Shown one piece after another: positions 22,053-32,724 of a stretch of DNA of 64,000 nucleotides. Origin of the DNA: Cardiocondyla obscurior (taxonomy: Eukaryota; Arthropoda; Insecta; Hymenoptera; Formicidae); the NCBI RefSeq assembly GCF_019399895.1, contig NC_091867.1, positions 5,270,001 through 5,334,000 of the forward strand. Direction: 5' to 3'. The notes under the pieces are model-generated. The model was not told the DNA's origin. It saw only the letters and a list, made by a program, of their open reading frames with translations, and did no database searches. Position numbers and translations under genes: made by a program. Each line of letters begins with the position of its first letter. Position 1 is the first letter of the stretch.

Positions 22053-24189
22053 GTCGGTCGGTGTGAAGAGGCCCTTAAAGTTCCTTTAGATCTTTATAGG
22101 TTGTTAGATTTTCGACGTTCATTATAGCTGCGACGAAAAAGAAAAAGTTCAAATTTTGAAGTTTTTACTTAAAGATTTTTTACTTCTCAACAATTTCGTA
22201 TATCTCAAATTTCCCAGATCTCTTTTGTTCGCGTAGATCTTTAAAGTTTCTCAAAATATAGTCACGTAAAACAATAGAAAATAACGTTTCCATTATTCTC
22301 TTTATTATGTTATTAAAAAGTACACGCTTACTTGTTAAATAATTTTAAGCGCACAAGAGTGAATCTTTTTAAAGACATTATGATTAAATTGATAAACAGA
22401 ATTAAAAATGTATGCTAGAGAAAACCGATTTAATCACCATTAAACGTAACAACGTTGACGAAACAATAAAAAACAATTTCTTCGTGGAATCGCGCATATT
22501 CTCCTCCATTTCCTTTTAATTGTACAATAACGAGACACACGGTGCAACAGTATCGTAACAACAAGCTTGTTTACGTACTGTAATAATTTTTCTCTCGTAT
22601 TTGCATCGGTCGGCATACTTTCGCCTTGCCGCAGTCGTTCGCGCGAAACCTACTCGCCACCCTTTGCTTTAAACGGAGATGGGTTAAATTGAAGGGTACC
22701 TCGGCGAAACAGCGCTAATACCACATTCCACCCTCGAAAAAGAAGCACTCAGACCGTACCAGCTCGTGCCACCTTTTACCCCCTTTCGCCTCCTTCCCTA
22801 GTCCTTTCGTTAACCCCTTCTCTAATATGCAGTAAAGAGACTCACGTTCAAACTTTGGGCAGTAATTAATCCTGGAAATTACTCATTTTCGGTGTTGCGC
22901 GAAGCGAGGTTTTTCTCGCTACTGAGGAATGCCCGGTAACCAAAATTCGCCGTCTTCGCTATTCGATGAATTACTGAATATACCATCAGTTAAATATTTG
23001 GCTATTTATCAGTTAAATATTGTGCAAATAACTAATATTTAGCGATCAATTATAATTAACCAATAATTAAATTATTATATGCATGTAATTTATAAATAAA
23101 TACGCATGGAAAATCAAAATAAACTGATCGCGATAAATTGTAAACTATATTACAATTCACTTATGAATATGTCTGTATAACAAGGGGAGGCCGTTTACTT
23201 GTATAAATATCTGAATAAAATCACGATATATTTTCTCGATTTTGTAACTTTGCATTTCCACGTATGTGCGTAAGCCTATTAAAATATTTAAATATTACGA
23301 CATAACTATGACACTATCATATTATATCTAAAACGTAATCACGATATGATCAAAACGCAATCATAATATAATTACAAAATCGTAATTACCAGTGGGATCA
23401 ATTTATGTCGTTGATTCTAATGCGATTCAATTGTTAAATTCCGTCGTATTCGATGGAATCGAGTATATCGAAATATTGCTCGTACCACAATCTGATATTG
23501 ATGCATGTTCAAATGATATTCATATGATAGCAACGCCATAGAATTACAATACTATATAGTTCTCGATATCTCATCGACAGTATTATCAAATGTTTACCGT
23601 TAAATAAGTAATAAATGAAGAACGTTGACTACCATTAGCACGTTGATTAAATTTGCGGTTTAATGATGTATAATAACAGTATTATCATCGAATAACCAAA
23701 AATTATTCTGAATTTAATGAATAAAGAACCAGTTATATAATATGTATGTTTTTAAAAATAAACGTTTAAAATATGCAGTAAAATTTCATAACCAAAAATC
23801 ATGTATAATCGTTGAATTAAATATTAGTAAGCAGAATCATAAATATCATTTACGGATTATAATATATAATAAGTACCGATAATTGTAAAATTTTCAAAAA
23901 TTAGTGAACAAAGTACAATGTAATAACATTATGATTTTGCCTGCCGTTGTCGTTTATTCTCTCGGCAAAAGAGAAATGTGATGAAATTCTATTTTTGCAT
24001 TACTTCCTCAGATTTTGTATACTGTTTCGACCATGAAATTGGCGGTACACGCTGACAGGAAGTGCAACAACGGCGCGGAAGAAACGCGTACGGGTCAAGA
24101 TTAATAGCCGCGCGGCACGTTAGCATCGCATTGGGATAATTAACATACCGTATTTACATAGACATTAGACAAACAGTTGATTAGAAAGA
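22053..24189. other. AT-rich non-coding block
   Basis: No supportable gene. A phrase (t)atcagttaaatat occurs twice at about 22985-23020. A minus acceptor with a good pyrimidine tract (cctccccttgttatacag) lies near 23179 without a defensible exon after it. Confidence 0.5.
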
Positions 24190-24310
24190 TATAGGCGGCC
24201 GGGCGGCCGCCGTTGGCGTGCCGTTGTAAATACAGCTGGTATTCTAGCAGATAGCCACTGTGATTCATGGGGGACAGCCGCCACGCGGCGGATCTATAGA
24301 TCCACCCTCC
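24190..24310. other. Cluster of GC-rich palindromes
   Basis: Three inverted repeats lie within 110 bp in AT-rich surroundings: GGCGGCC/GGCCGCC with a 4-nt loop at 24194-24211; CCGCC/GGCGG at 24278-24291; and the perfect 14-mer GGATCTATAGATCC at 24290-24303. The flanks (about 24040-24420) are complex, non-repetitive sequence, as in conserved regulatory elements. A 62-codon minus frame crosses it without recognisable content. Confidence 0.5.
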
Positions 24311-25423
24311 GATACCGAGACATCCCACCCATCCCCTCGGACAACTTCAACCCTCCTACCCTTCGGGCACTACCGCACGCGAACAGTCCATACGTTTCAC
24401 CTGGATAAGGCGCGTCCGTAATCTATGGATTACCCCGAAGAAGTTAATGAAGGCACCCCCTGTGGGAGCGGAGGGCTGAGTTTGTTACTGAAGGAAGTCG
24501 TAATTTTGTCGGAAATTTGGAGAAATTATCGGTTGGGGATTATGAGCTGGATAATAAAAAGAGAAGAGTCGTATACAGATTTGAGTGTCGTGGATTATGA
24601 ATGTCTTAATTTTTTTGAAAATTTTTTCGGGAAGAAAATAAAAAGTTCATTTTAGAGTAAATTGTTAAGTACACGTTTCGAGAAATTCGGTCCTTTTACT
24701 TTGACACACATCGACAGTTCATTTTATTTCATTTTTTTTTAACGTTAAACTATTGAAAATCTTATATCTTAATAATTAATTCAAGAGACAAAATCTTTTC
24801 AATCTTTTTAAAGGTAATATAAGAATGATTCAAATATTTATCACATATCAAATTGAAAATTGTCAGAATTATTTTATCCATTAAATTTAATATTTAACTA
24901 AAAATTCATGAATGTTATTTTAATTCCTAATATCTAAAGTATATTAGAATAAATTTTTCATGACAAATAGAGGGAAAGAAACATTGAAGATAAATTGATT
25001 AAATTAACTAACGCAGTAATTGAATCAAAAGATTAAAATATTTAGATAATTTAACTTGTTTAATTTTTCATATTTTCGAGACGTTAAAAGTGCCGAACGA
25101 TAGTCGTCGTTGAAGCGAAAAAGATATTACTTTCCGATAGCCTCAATAAGTGGACTTAGAGGCGAAACGACAACTGAAATATTTATGTCTCAAAACATAC
25201 ACGTATGCGTCGATACGATACAAAATGCGGCATCGCTGGCGCATTACGCGGTTATATACGCGCGGCGATTACTCGACGTAAGATACAAATCCGATACTCC
25301 ATCATGGTGCGGCGCGCGCTTGTTCATGGAGCCATAAAGGAACGTCGCGATAACGTAAATGATGAAAACCGAGAAGTACGTGCCGCCCGCGACGAGCAGT
25401 GGTTTTACAACTACTACCTACCG
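24311..25423. other. Non-coding block
   Basis: A 76-codon plus frame at 24425-24655 (starting MDYPEEVNEGTPCGSGGLSL) and overlapping frames at 25110-25453 are present. None has domain content, splice context or a promoter. Confidence 0.45.
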
Positions 25424-25485
25424 ATATATACATATACATATATATATAAATGATATATACATATAAATACGTATATATTTCTACG
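25424..25485. repeat. AT/ACAT microsatellite
   Basis: Imperfect tatatacata units in tandem form a simple-sequence tract. Confidence 0.85.
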
Positions 25486-27479
25486 TTTTACTATTCGCGT
25501 TTTATTTAATTGCCATATTCACGAAAAAAAGAAATTTCACAAAATTACCTAAATCATTTATTATACTCTACTACTATTAAACCAAACATAATTTTTAATT
25601 AAATATATCTACGTACGTGGAAGTGTTAATTTAACGTGTATTATGCAAGATTTTTTTCGGGATAAATGAGCCATGTTTAACCATTATTTGTTTTACCGAA
25701 AAATGTTATCTAATTGTTCATTATTAATTCGTTTTAGCAAAAAAGTATTTATTTTCTTTGTTTTTGTTTTACTCTCGTTGGAAAATGTATTTTCAATAAA
25801 AATGCAAATTTGTGTACCTTTTTTATACATTCTTTTGACACATTATGTATATATGTTAAGATATTATTATTAAAAAAAAATTGATAATTATGCAACAAAG
25901 TTTTTTTTACTGCGGGATCTTAAAGGAGTAGTTTTTAATGTGGACAACGTGTGCAATATATCAAACGTCTATAGCACTGTTGGCAACAAAAATCGTTTGT
26001 TTTTTAGTGTTCGATGTAGTTGATATCTATTGTGCAGTATTCGGATTGCGTTGTCCACGTGATTTGTATAAACAATCGATTTGTTTGCTTTGAAACAGAC
26101 ATCAGTCACATTTTTTTTTTGTAAATTGAGTTAACAGTGGTTTTTGATATTCTAGATCTGTTCCCTGTATTGCATTAAAAAAAAAGAACATGTACTAGCT
26201 CTATTACCGCGGTACAGTTAATTTTGTAAATAATAATGATAGTTAAATATTTATTCTGACATAAAAATTAAGATTGATAAGCTTTACTGAGTCTAGACAT
26301 TTGTTAAAAAAAAAGTTAAAGCAAAAGAATGTAAAGTTTCATAATTAGGTTTTCACACAAATATTTGATAAAGAACTTCGACTTTTTATCAGAGCAAAAA
26401 TATTCATAACAGACGGTCAAAACGTTTGATAAAAACGTTCGGTAAAAAGAAGCGGACCGCGTCAGTTAAAATAATTTTTCCTGAAAACTGCGCGAATAAT
26501 AATAAAAAAAAAAGATTTTAATTACCACGTACGTGTCAAATCTATTTCTTCGCTATATTATAATTTACTTGAAGACTCTGTATAAGTCACGCTATTCTGT
26601 TGTATTCTGACAGATATGTAATTAAGGCCCGTACTGAATCATAAGTGGTGGATCAGTCATAAAACATCAGAGTACCTTGGAGGTTCCCTCACGACGAGTG
26701 ATGGGTTAACCGCAAGTACAGTATCTATATCTACCAAGCAGTCCCAACTGCCATGTTGTACCTAAGCTGCTTGTGTCTACAGTAGTAATTCACAGATCTT
26801 TGCCTGAAGTTACGTACATATTTGGTATCGTGCCGTCTTTCTCCGACATGTTAAAGCAGACGTAAAAGACAAAAGGTAAAAAACATTTCTTAATATAGAT
26901 CGGTGAGCAAACTCCGATGGCGTAAAACTTCGTTATTAAAAAGAAAAGAATTTACACTCTCGGGAGACGCATTTATACACACTGAGAAATACTGACGATC
27001 GAATCCAATATAACGATTTGTTCTACCCATTGTTCTGGCCCCAAGGTGGTTATCACTCGAGTACTCACGGTACTTGAAGAGATGACTCTGCAATGCGTGA
27101 GTGAGGTGAATACCTAAAGGATCCCCTGAGAGTTCTTAGGGGGAGGGAAAGAGAGTGAGAGAGAAAGAGACTAAGAAGAAGGCAGAGATAGAATGGAAAG
27201 GTCGAAGGACACCTGAGTGACGACTATGTAAGCTGCGGATCGGTTTCTAATAATATTCTATTTCACTGATATCAATTATTTAATAATGAACAAAAATAGT
27301 GTTGCAATTAATTTGCTTGAAATAAAAAGCAGGAAAAAACCGTAACACAACGATATTACGTTTATAGTTTTCGTTTCTAATTCGGGAGTCTTTTCGATAT
27401 TTGGCAATAAATTATTCCGGGTAACAATTAACATCTCATGGCTGCTTTTATTGGTACGGCCACCAATATCTCACCGGCC
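25486..27479. other. Non-coding block, partly complex sequence
   Basis: The segment 26610-27130 has balanced, non-repetitive sequence unlike the AT-rich flanks, followed by a G/A-rich tract at 27125-27200. Its composition would suit an old transposable-element fragment or a regulatory element, but I could not find terminal repeats or coding remnants. A 67-codon minus frame (27093-26890) crosses it, with a possible donor (GTACC then gtgagta) near 27070. Confidence 0.35.
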
Positions 27480-27900
27480 GGAAGGACATCCGTTATGTTA
27501 CGCGACATCCCGCGACGTAATTACCTTAACGTGTGATAATCCCGAAATTTTTTCCGGGGAATTTCGAACGCGCGGTAAAGCACGGCGAGGCTTGCAAGCG
27601 CCGCGTCGGCTCGATTATCGCAACTAGAGCGTCGCGACGCGGACAATAAATAATGCGACGCTAATAAACCCGGCCGCGTACACACGGCGCGCACGATGCA
27701 ATTTCACGTGGGAATGCGTTCCTCTTTTTTTCCGCGCGAAGCGGCGCCGCGCGCTGCTCCGCGCCGCGACGCATTGCTCGCTGTTGCGTGAAACTGTGTT
27801 GAGCGGAAAAGCGATGCCGACTTATGCAAACGACGCGCTTTACGTGCGCGTCGCGACGCGCTCGACGAACGCCGTAAAGGTAATACAACCCTACGCGAAG
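27480..27900. promoter_or_regulatory. CpG-rich segment
   Basis: Dense CpG with GC-only phrases such as gcggcgccgcgcgctgctcc. A 75-codon minus frame here is basic and unrecognised. Possible promoter; no TATA/initiator pair seen. Confidence 0.3.
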
Positions 27901-29121
27901 CCGATCACTAGATTTTTTATTACATCATTTAAATACTTTGTGCCTCATGCGCGAGAGCTATAAGAAAATTCCTCTCGCCAATCTTTTTAATTTAATTATT
28001 CACTGTTATAAGAGTTCTTTAACCTTTATTTTAATCTATTTTTTTCCCCCTTTTTTTTTCTCGTCGCATTTCTTTCATTTATCTTTTATCATTTATTATA
28101 GGCTTTTCCTTGACAAGAGCACGCAGTTTTTTTTAAATAAAAATATTGTATAATTGACAATAAAGGATTATATTTTAAACCATTTATATTTATTTTCTGA
28201 ATTTTGCGCGTTTCAACCAAGAGTTTTATGAAATTCCTTTTAGGGGGAATAAAACCGTAATTGAATAATTTTTCGAATAAAATATTCCACCGCGGATAAA
28301 GCCGTTATCAATTGCACGATCAAAAACTATCCGAATATTTAAAATACCGCGACAATTAATATATTGCATAAAAAGTCCGCAATTTTGCGAAACAGTTTCC
28401 ACTTCCCCTCGTTCCACCTCCCTCCCTCTTGCTTTTTTGTTATTATTATCTCACAAAAAAGAAACGTCGCTTTTGCCTGCGTTTATTTTCCGAGAAGCGA
28501 AATACTTTAAATTTACAGTGAAATTTAATAACTCACCGAACGCAGAGGGAATTTATATTTTTGTTAATTAATGCGTGGCTCGCATATCTAGCTTATTCCT
28601 GTTTTTCTTTGCAAGTTAAAAATTAAACATTCAAGCAGAATTAAACGACGGAATATTTTTATCTAATCAACAGGTACGTTTTCAAGGCAATGTCAAAACG
28701 TTATTCAATACGTTGCGGCGGAATTCGACTATGTCATCGTCGGCGGTATCGCATAAATAAATATCGAATCTTGTCTAATTCCGTCGTGAATTTTGGATGA
28801 TCGATGGTACCGCGCGAGTACGCTAAACTCTGTCAGAACGGGTCGGGTTAATCGATAACAGTATTTATTTACAGACAATTGTATGTTTAACTGCCGTATA
28901 TCATTGTTGGTCTGCTATCCTTGCTCACAACTACCGTTATTTATCGACGGTACCGAAATACGGATTGCTGAATAATACTAAATGTAGACATGAAGTTTTA
29001 ACGATTGCAGTAAAAAAAAAACCCCCCACAAAAATTTAAATATAAACTCATGTATTTTTATCAAAAGGTATTTTCAATAAATTTTAAACAAATTATTGTT
29101 CTTTTGTGCTGATTAAAAATC
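27901..29121. other. AT-rich non-coding block
   Basis: No supportable gene. At 28671-28676 the sequence CAG|GTACGT follows a T-rich tract, resembling a recursive splice site, but the branch and pyrimidine context is weak. A minus donor (GTTCG then gtgagtta) lies near 28538. Confidence 0.45.
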
Positions 29122-29472
29122 ATGCTTGTCAAAAAAGCTACAGTTCTTTTGTTAATTTCATATGGTTTTTATGTCGTTAGAATTTTGATTAGAAGTTTAC
29201 CTGTTACCGCTTTCATTCTCGTTGTAAACTGCAGTTTACGTCTACTTCGCGATTTATTTTCGTTGAGAGAAGATCATTGTGAGCTTTTATTGCCTATTGT
29301 GAAGAATAGTTTGCAGATGCCAGTAACAATTTCTCCTGTTACATGGCTGTCAAATATACTCGAAAACATATGCCAGGGTACCTCATGTTATAACGTGTTA
29401 TTAGGTACAGCGTATAGTTATGTTATACGTAAAGTTTTTTCGCAAGGTTTAATCAAAATCCTATTAAATTAA
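29122..29472 (+). CDS. 116-codon open frame, unknown
   Basis: A plus-strand frame starting MLVKKATVLLLISYGFYVV and ending at a TAA. Residues 6-40 are strongly hydrophobic and could be a signal anchor or one to two membrane segments; the rest is mixed, with four Cys. It stands alone in AT-rich DNA with no competing frame on the other strand, which makes it a little less likely to be a shadow. I recognise no family and see no promoter within the preceding 200 bp. AATAAA-like sequence lies shortly after the stop (about 29487). Confidence 0.2.
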   Translation: MLVKKATVLLLISYGFYVVRILIRSLPVTAFILVVNCSLRLLRDLFSLREDHCELLLPIVKNSLQMPVTISPVTWLSNILENICQGTSCYNVLLGTAYSYVIRKVFSQGLIKILLN

Positions 29473-30080
29473 AATTTATTTCAAGTTAAATAAATATAGA
29501 TAAATCTTTATAATATTTTTTGTTCCTGTTTTGAAAAGTAATGATTACAATCGCGATCGATAATAATCGACTAAAATTTTCCGCGCGTTATCACACAGTA
29601 CTTCTATTTACTCAAATTCTCATAACAAAATCACTCGTCTGATTTATCGAAAGGCACTACGGAAATAAACGACCGACAAATCTGCAGGTTGTTTTTCAAT
29701 TACGGCGACGAGAGCTTCTCTGGATTTTTATCTAAACAATTTTATCAAAATAACAGTTTTGCTTTGATAATATCCTATTATCTAAGCCGACCAACTGCGA
29801 CAAGACATGTTCGTGAGAGGAATTATTTAATAATTCTGCCCCTTGTCACGACGTGACCCCTATGAACCTGCCAATCCTAATCGACGAAACGCTAAAATAT
29901 CGTGTCGATCTAACAAAGTATTTTTTAAAAGGTTCCAATTCATGTACATCATTGTAATTGGAAACATTAATTAATTATAATAATTTTTTTAATAATTAAA
30001 ATTGAGTAATCAGTGGTCGACGACGTTGCCGGTTTAAGAAACGCAATACAAAACTACGAAAAAAAAATCATGCGACTTAC
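29473..30080. other. AT-rich block, likely intron of the minus gene
   Basis: If the exons at 30081-30341 are real, this is downstream intron on the minus strand. A possible acceptor (gattaggattggcag) near 29873 would give an immediate stop codon in the phase carried by the 44-nt exon. No other exon is seen. Confidence 0.35.
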
Positions 30081-30124
30081 CAATCTGCATGAGCTTCAGC
30101 GGAGTTGTTGAGTTCTGCCGGTGA
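30081..30124 (-). CDS. Exon of unknown minus-strand gene (44 nt)
   Basis: Minus-strand acceptor gcattttatgttacag ends at 30125 and the donor GATTG|gtaagtcg starts at 30080, both near consensus. The exon is GC-balanced between AT-rich introns. Joined to the exon at 30243-30341 across a 118-nt AT-rich intron, the frame stays open when read in the phase that completes a codon with its first base, giving HRQNSTTPLKLMQI. A second phase (SPAELNNSAEAHAD) is open too, so the reading phase is not settled. No domain recognised; an untranslated or non-coding transcript is possible. Confidence 0.5.
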
Positions 30125-30242
30125 CTGTAACATAAAATGCAAAATATTAATGTAGAGATGTTGGTATATTAATTAATAAAGATAATAAAAAAGGTAAAAT
30201 TTTTTTTAATTAAAGATTTTATAAAAAAGAATTAATTTTCAC

Positions 30243-30341
30243 CTAAAAGTTGCTCCGCCGAGGCATGATGCCCTTCCCGGGCCTGCTCCTCCTCTCAGAT
30301 GACGACACTTTCGTTGATAGTAGTAATGCAGCTGCGTCGAT
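30243..30341 (-). CDS. Exon of unknown minus-strand gene (99 nt)
   Basis: Minus-strand acceptor atatatttttttgttacag ends at 30342 and the donor TTTTAG|gtgaaaat begins at 30242. In the phase needing two carried bases the exon is fully open (STQLHYYYQRKCRHLRGG and onward, Gly-rich, basic) and continues open into the 44-nt exon. In the phase-0 reading it ends with an in-frame TAG as its last codon, which would make it a terminating exon. The third phase has an internal stop. The short AT-rich intron and paired splice sites make this the best-supported exon pair of the window. Product unknown. Confidence 0.5.
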   Translation of the reverse strand: MDAAALLLSTKVSSSERRSRPGKGIMPRRSNF

Positions 30342-30699
30342 CTGTAACAAAAAAATATATATAATTTAATAAACGGCAACAATAAAATCGATTATCAGTT
30401 AATTTTGGCGTTACATCAATTTTTTATAGATAAGATAATATAATATTAAAAAATAATTTTAGAGTGTATATCGGATATAAACGGAATTATTTACAACATT
30501 AAAAGAATTTATACATAAATAATTCACGCGAGGTATTGACTTCGGAAATGCTCTCCGCGCGAAGAGTATTTATCCTACTAGTATATACTGTGCGTACCAA
30601 AAAAATTTCGTTATCAATTAATATTAGTATCTAATTATATTATCAGCGTTTACTCGATGAGCGATTTAATTTTTAATATAATATACATATATTCACGCG

Positions 30700-31190
30700 C
30701 GTCTCATCACGCGACTCGAGACTTGTCGATACTAGACAAGACGATACACGTATCACGTACGCGTCCCAGCCATGGGCTTTGGGTTGCAGCTTCACGAATA
30801 CTCGGAGATTTTTAGAACAACACGAAATCCTTCGTGCCTCCGTCCCTCAGAGTCTCCTCGGATTCCTCCGTACCTTCTTTCTCTCTCTCCTTCTCTCTTT
30901 TTCCCTCCTTCTCGCGAGAATTACGAAATCCCCTAACACGTCGCGTATAATGCACGCTGGTGCATCCGGGATGATGTGGATACGCGTACGCGTGTATGCA
31001 TGAGTACGTGCGTGCGTGTTTCATGTCTCGCCGCTCGTTCGCGCGCGATCGAGTTTACTCGCTCGCGCTCGCACGTCGGCATGAGCGCGTCGGCTCGTTG
31101 AAATTTAATTTGTCCCGACGCAAAACTAGTTCCATCTCCATTTTCTACGTTATTCCTGAAACACGCAGCATGTCTCGAGGATAAGCAGGA
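30700..31190 (-). promoter_or_regulatory. CpG-rich promoter/leader region
   Basis: A CpG-rich region with alternating gcgtacgcgtg phrases and, on the minus strand, a purine-rich stretch (30860-30915), lies immediately upstream of the minus-strand exon pair. This position and composition suit its 5' leader and promoter. Frames on both strands (62-94 codons) are unrecognised. Confidence 0.35.
30757..30773 (-). CDS. Possible start of the minus-strand gene
   Basis: An ATG at 30773 (context cccATGG) opens MAGTR and is preceded by an in-frame TGA seven codons upstream. A donor-like AC|gtgata at 30756 would carry two bases into the exon at 30341-30243 and keep the frame open there, giving MAGTRTSTQLHYYYQRK at the junction. 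A stronger-looking donor four bases earlier (GACGC|gtacgtg) would instead lead to an early stop. The intron would be 415 nt. This joins the exon pair to the CpG-rich region but rests on one weak donor. Confidence 0.2.
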
Positions 31191-32500
31191 TATCGTATCA
31201 AAAAGCGGAAATCGCAAAAAATGCGAGACGATGTCAATGATAAATTGGGACAGACTTTCCTGACGATCCTAATATAAGCATAATTCTAGCATTTCGATCT
31301 CGTTTAGGAAAAATACACAGCAATCATTAATCATCGATATCTATCACCGAATTGATACGCGGTAAATAATTAAGGGCTTGTGTCACGGTAATCATTTGAA
31401 ATAAGAAAGTAATAAAAAAAAAGAAGACCATAAAGTTAAAGTCACTTCTTTTGCCTTACTTTTACTGCGTTTTGGTAAAAATATTTTCTAGTAATGTTTA
31501 ATATAGGCATATAGTTTAGTATTCTATGAGATTTATTATGCGCCGATGCGAAAGCATATATGCATTCGTAACAACGTAAAACCTCTTAAATTTTTCAAAA
31601 TGGCCAGTCGATTTGCTGTTCACGTAAGTTCATAAAACGGAAATAGATGGTATCGCTTTGTTTCCAGCCAAATTTTTAAATATTTCATCCCTTCGCTTCT
31701 AAATAAAATAGCAACGTTGTTACCATTGGTCTTTGCACGTATCGAAAAGCTCGGTATACGAATCGAAAGCTCGGTTAAGTATACAATTCGCGAAGAAAGA
31801 TACAAACGTACTACTTCCTGGTTATTGTATGATATCGATCGTGTATTTGTGAGATAAAAAATAGGTATGTACTCAATACTATTTTTTATATTTTTTATCT
31901 TTGTCCTATAAACATCGTAGATCTATGTAAATGCATTTTAAATTTATTTGACATTTTAAATATTGATTTTCTTATCATTTCAAGTATTATCGGTAGTGTA
32001 TTTGTGAACAACCTCAGAAATTATGGTTGTCTGATTTTCAACGTTACATATATTCGTTTCGTTACCTCGTTTTTTTAGTAATAAATGTTTTAAATTAAAA
32101 AAAAAATTATTTAACATGTTTCTGCACAGCGTAAAAAACGTTGTACTAGTATTTCTGTTATTCCCAGTTTACGCAAAAGAAAAATTCTTTTTTTTTAAAT
32201 TTATTTATTGGCAAATAAAATTTTATTAGACGTTTTTCTTAGTTTTAACTTTGAAAAGATCGATAAAATAAAATTTATTAAATCAAAAATTATTTTAATT
32301 TATAATTAAAATGTAAGTAGGCTGTGTTGAGATTATGAGAATTTAAAAAGTAGAACAAATTATAAAATTGTGATAACAGAAACAGATCAGAGGAAAAATA
32401 TACATATAATATATTAATATATTCTTGCATTGAATATTAGTATAATATAAATATACTTTTGGTTCTCTATGCTCGACATCTCTATCTAAGGATCTTTCTG
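31191..32500. other. AT-rich non-coding block
   Basis: No gene, promoter pair or notable repeat supported. Confidence 0.6.
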
Positions 32501-32516
32501 GCATACGCTTGATCGA

Positions 32517-32555
32517 AGGATGCATCCAAGGGTATGGTATCCTTGGATGCATTCT
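32517..32555. other. 18-bp near-perfect hairpin
   Basis: Arms 32517-32534 and 32538-32555 pair at 16 Watson-Crick positions plus two G-T pairs around a 3-base loop, with a perfect 12-bp core ATGCATCCAAGG/CCTTGGATGCAT. It is too short for a typical microRNA precursor. It could be a cruciform-forming site or a symmetric protein-binding site. Confidence 0.7.
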
Positions 32556-32696
32556 CGCGAAGGCTAATGTACGAACATTCGTGCATTCGTTCCCCGTTTT
32601 ATTTATTCGTACTTTTATTTCCGAGATAAACTCTCCCTCTTGCCTTCCGTTCACGGCGTCTTCCTTCCAGCAGATTTCCGTCTTATTGTGTCGCGT

Positions 32697-32724
32697 AGCG
32701 TTTCTCTCTGATAAGAGAAACGCT
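32697..32724. other. 11-bp perfect hairpin
   Basis: AGCGTTTCTCT and AGAGAAACGCT are separated by a 6-base loop, 140 bp after the previous hairpin. With no T-run following, it does not resemble a polymerase III or bacterial terminator. Function unknown. Confidence 0.7.

Noticed and set aside
26880..27093. 67-codon minus frame as a transposon remnant
   Set aside because: No recognisable transposase or reverse-transcriptase motif and no terminal repeats.
28671..28676. Recursive (ratchet) splice site CAG|GTACGT
   Set aside because: The pyrimidine tract is interrupted and a branch-like sequence is too near; motif alone is insufficient.
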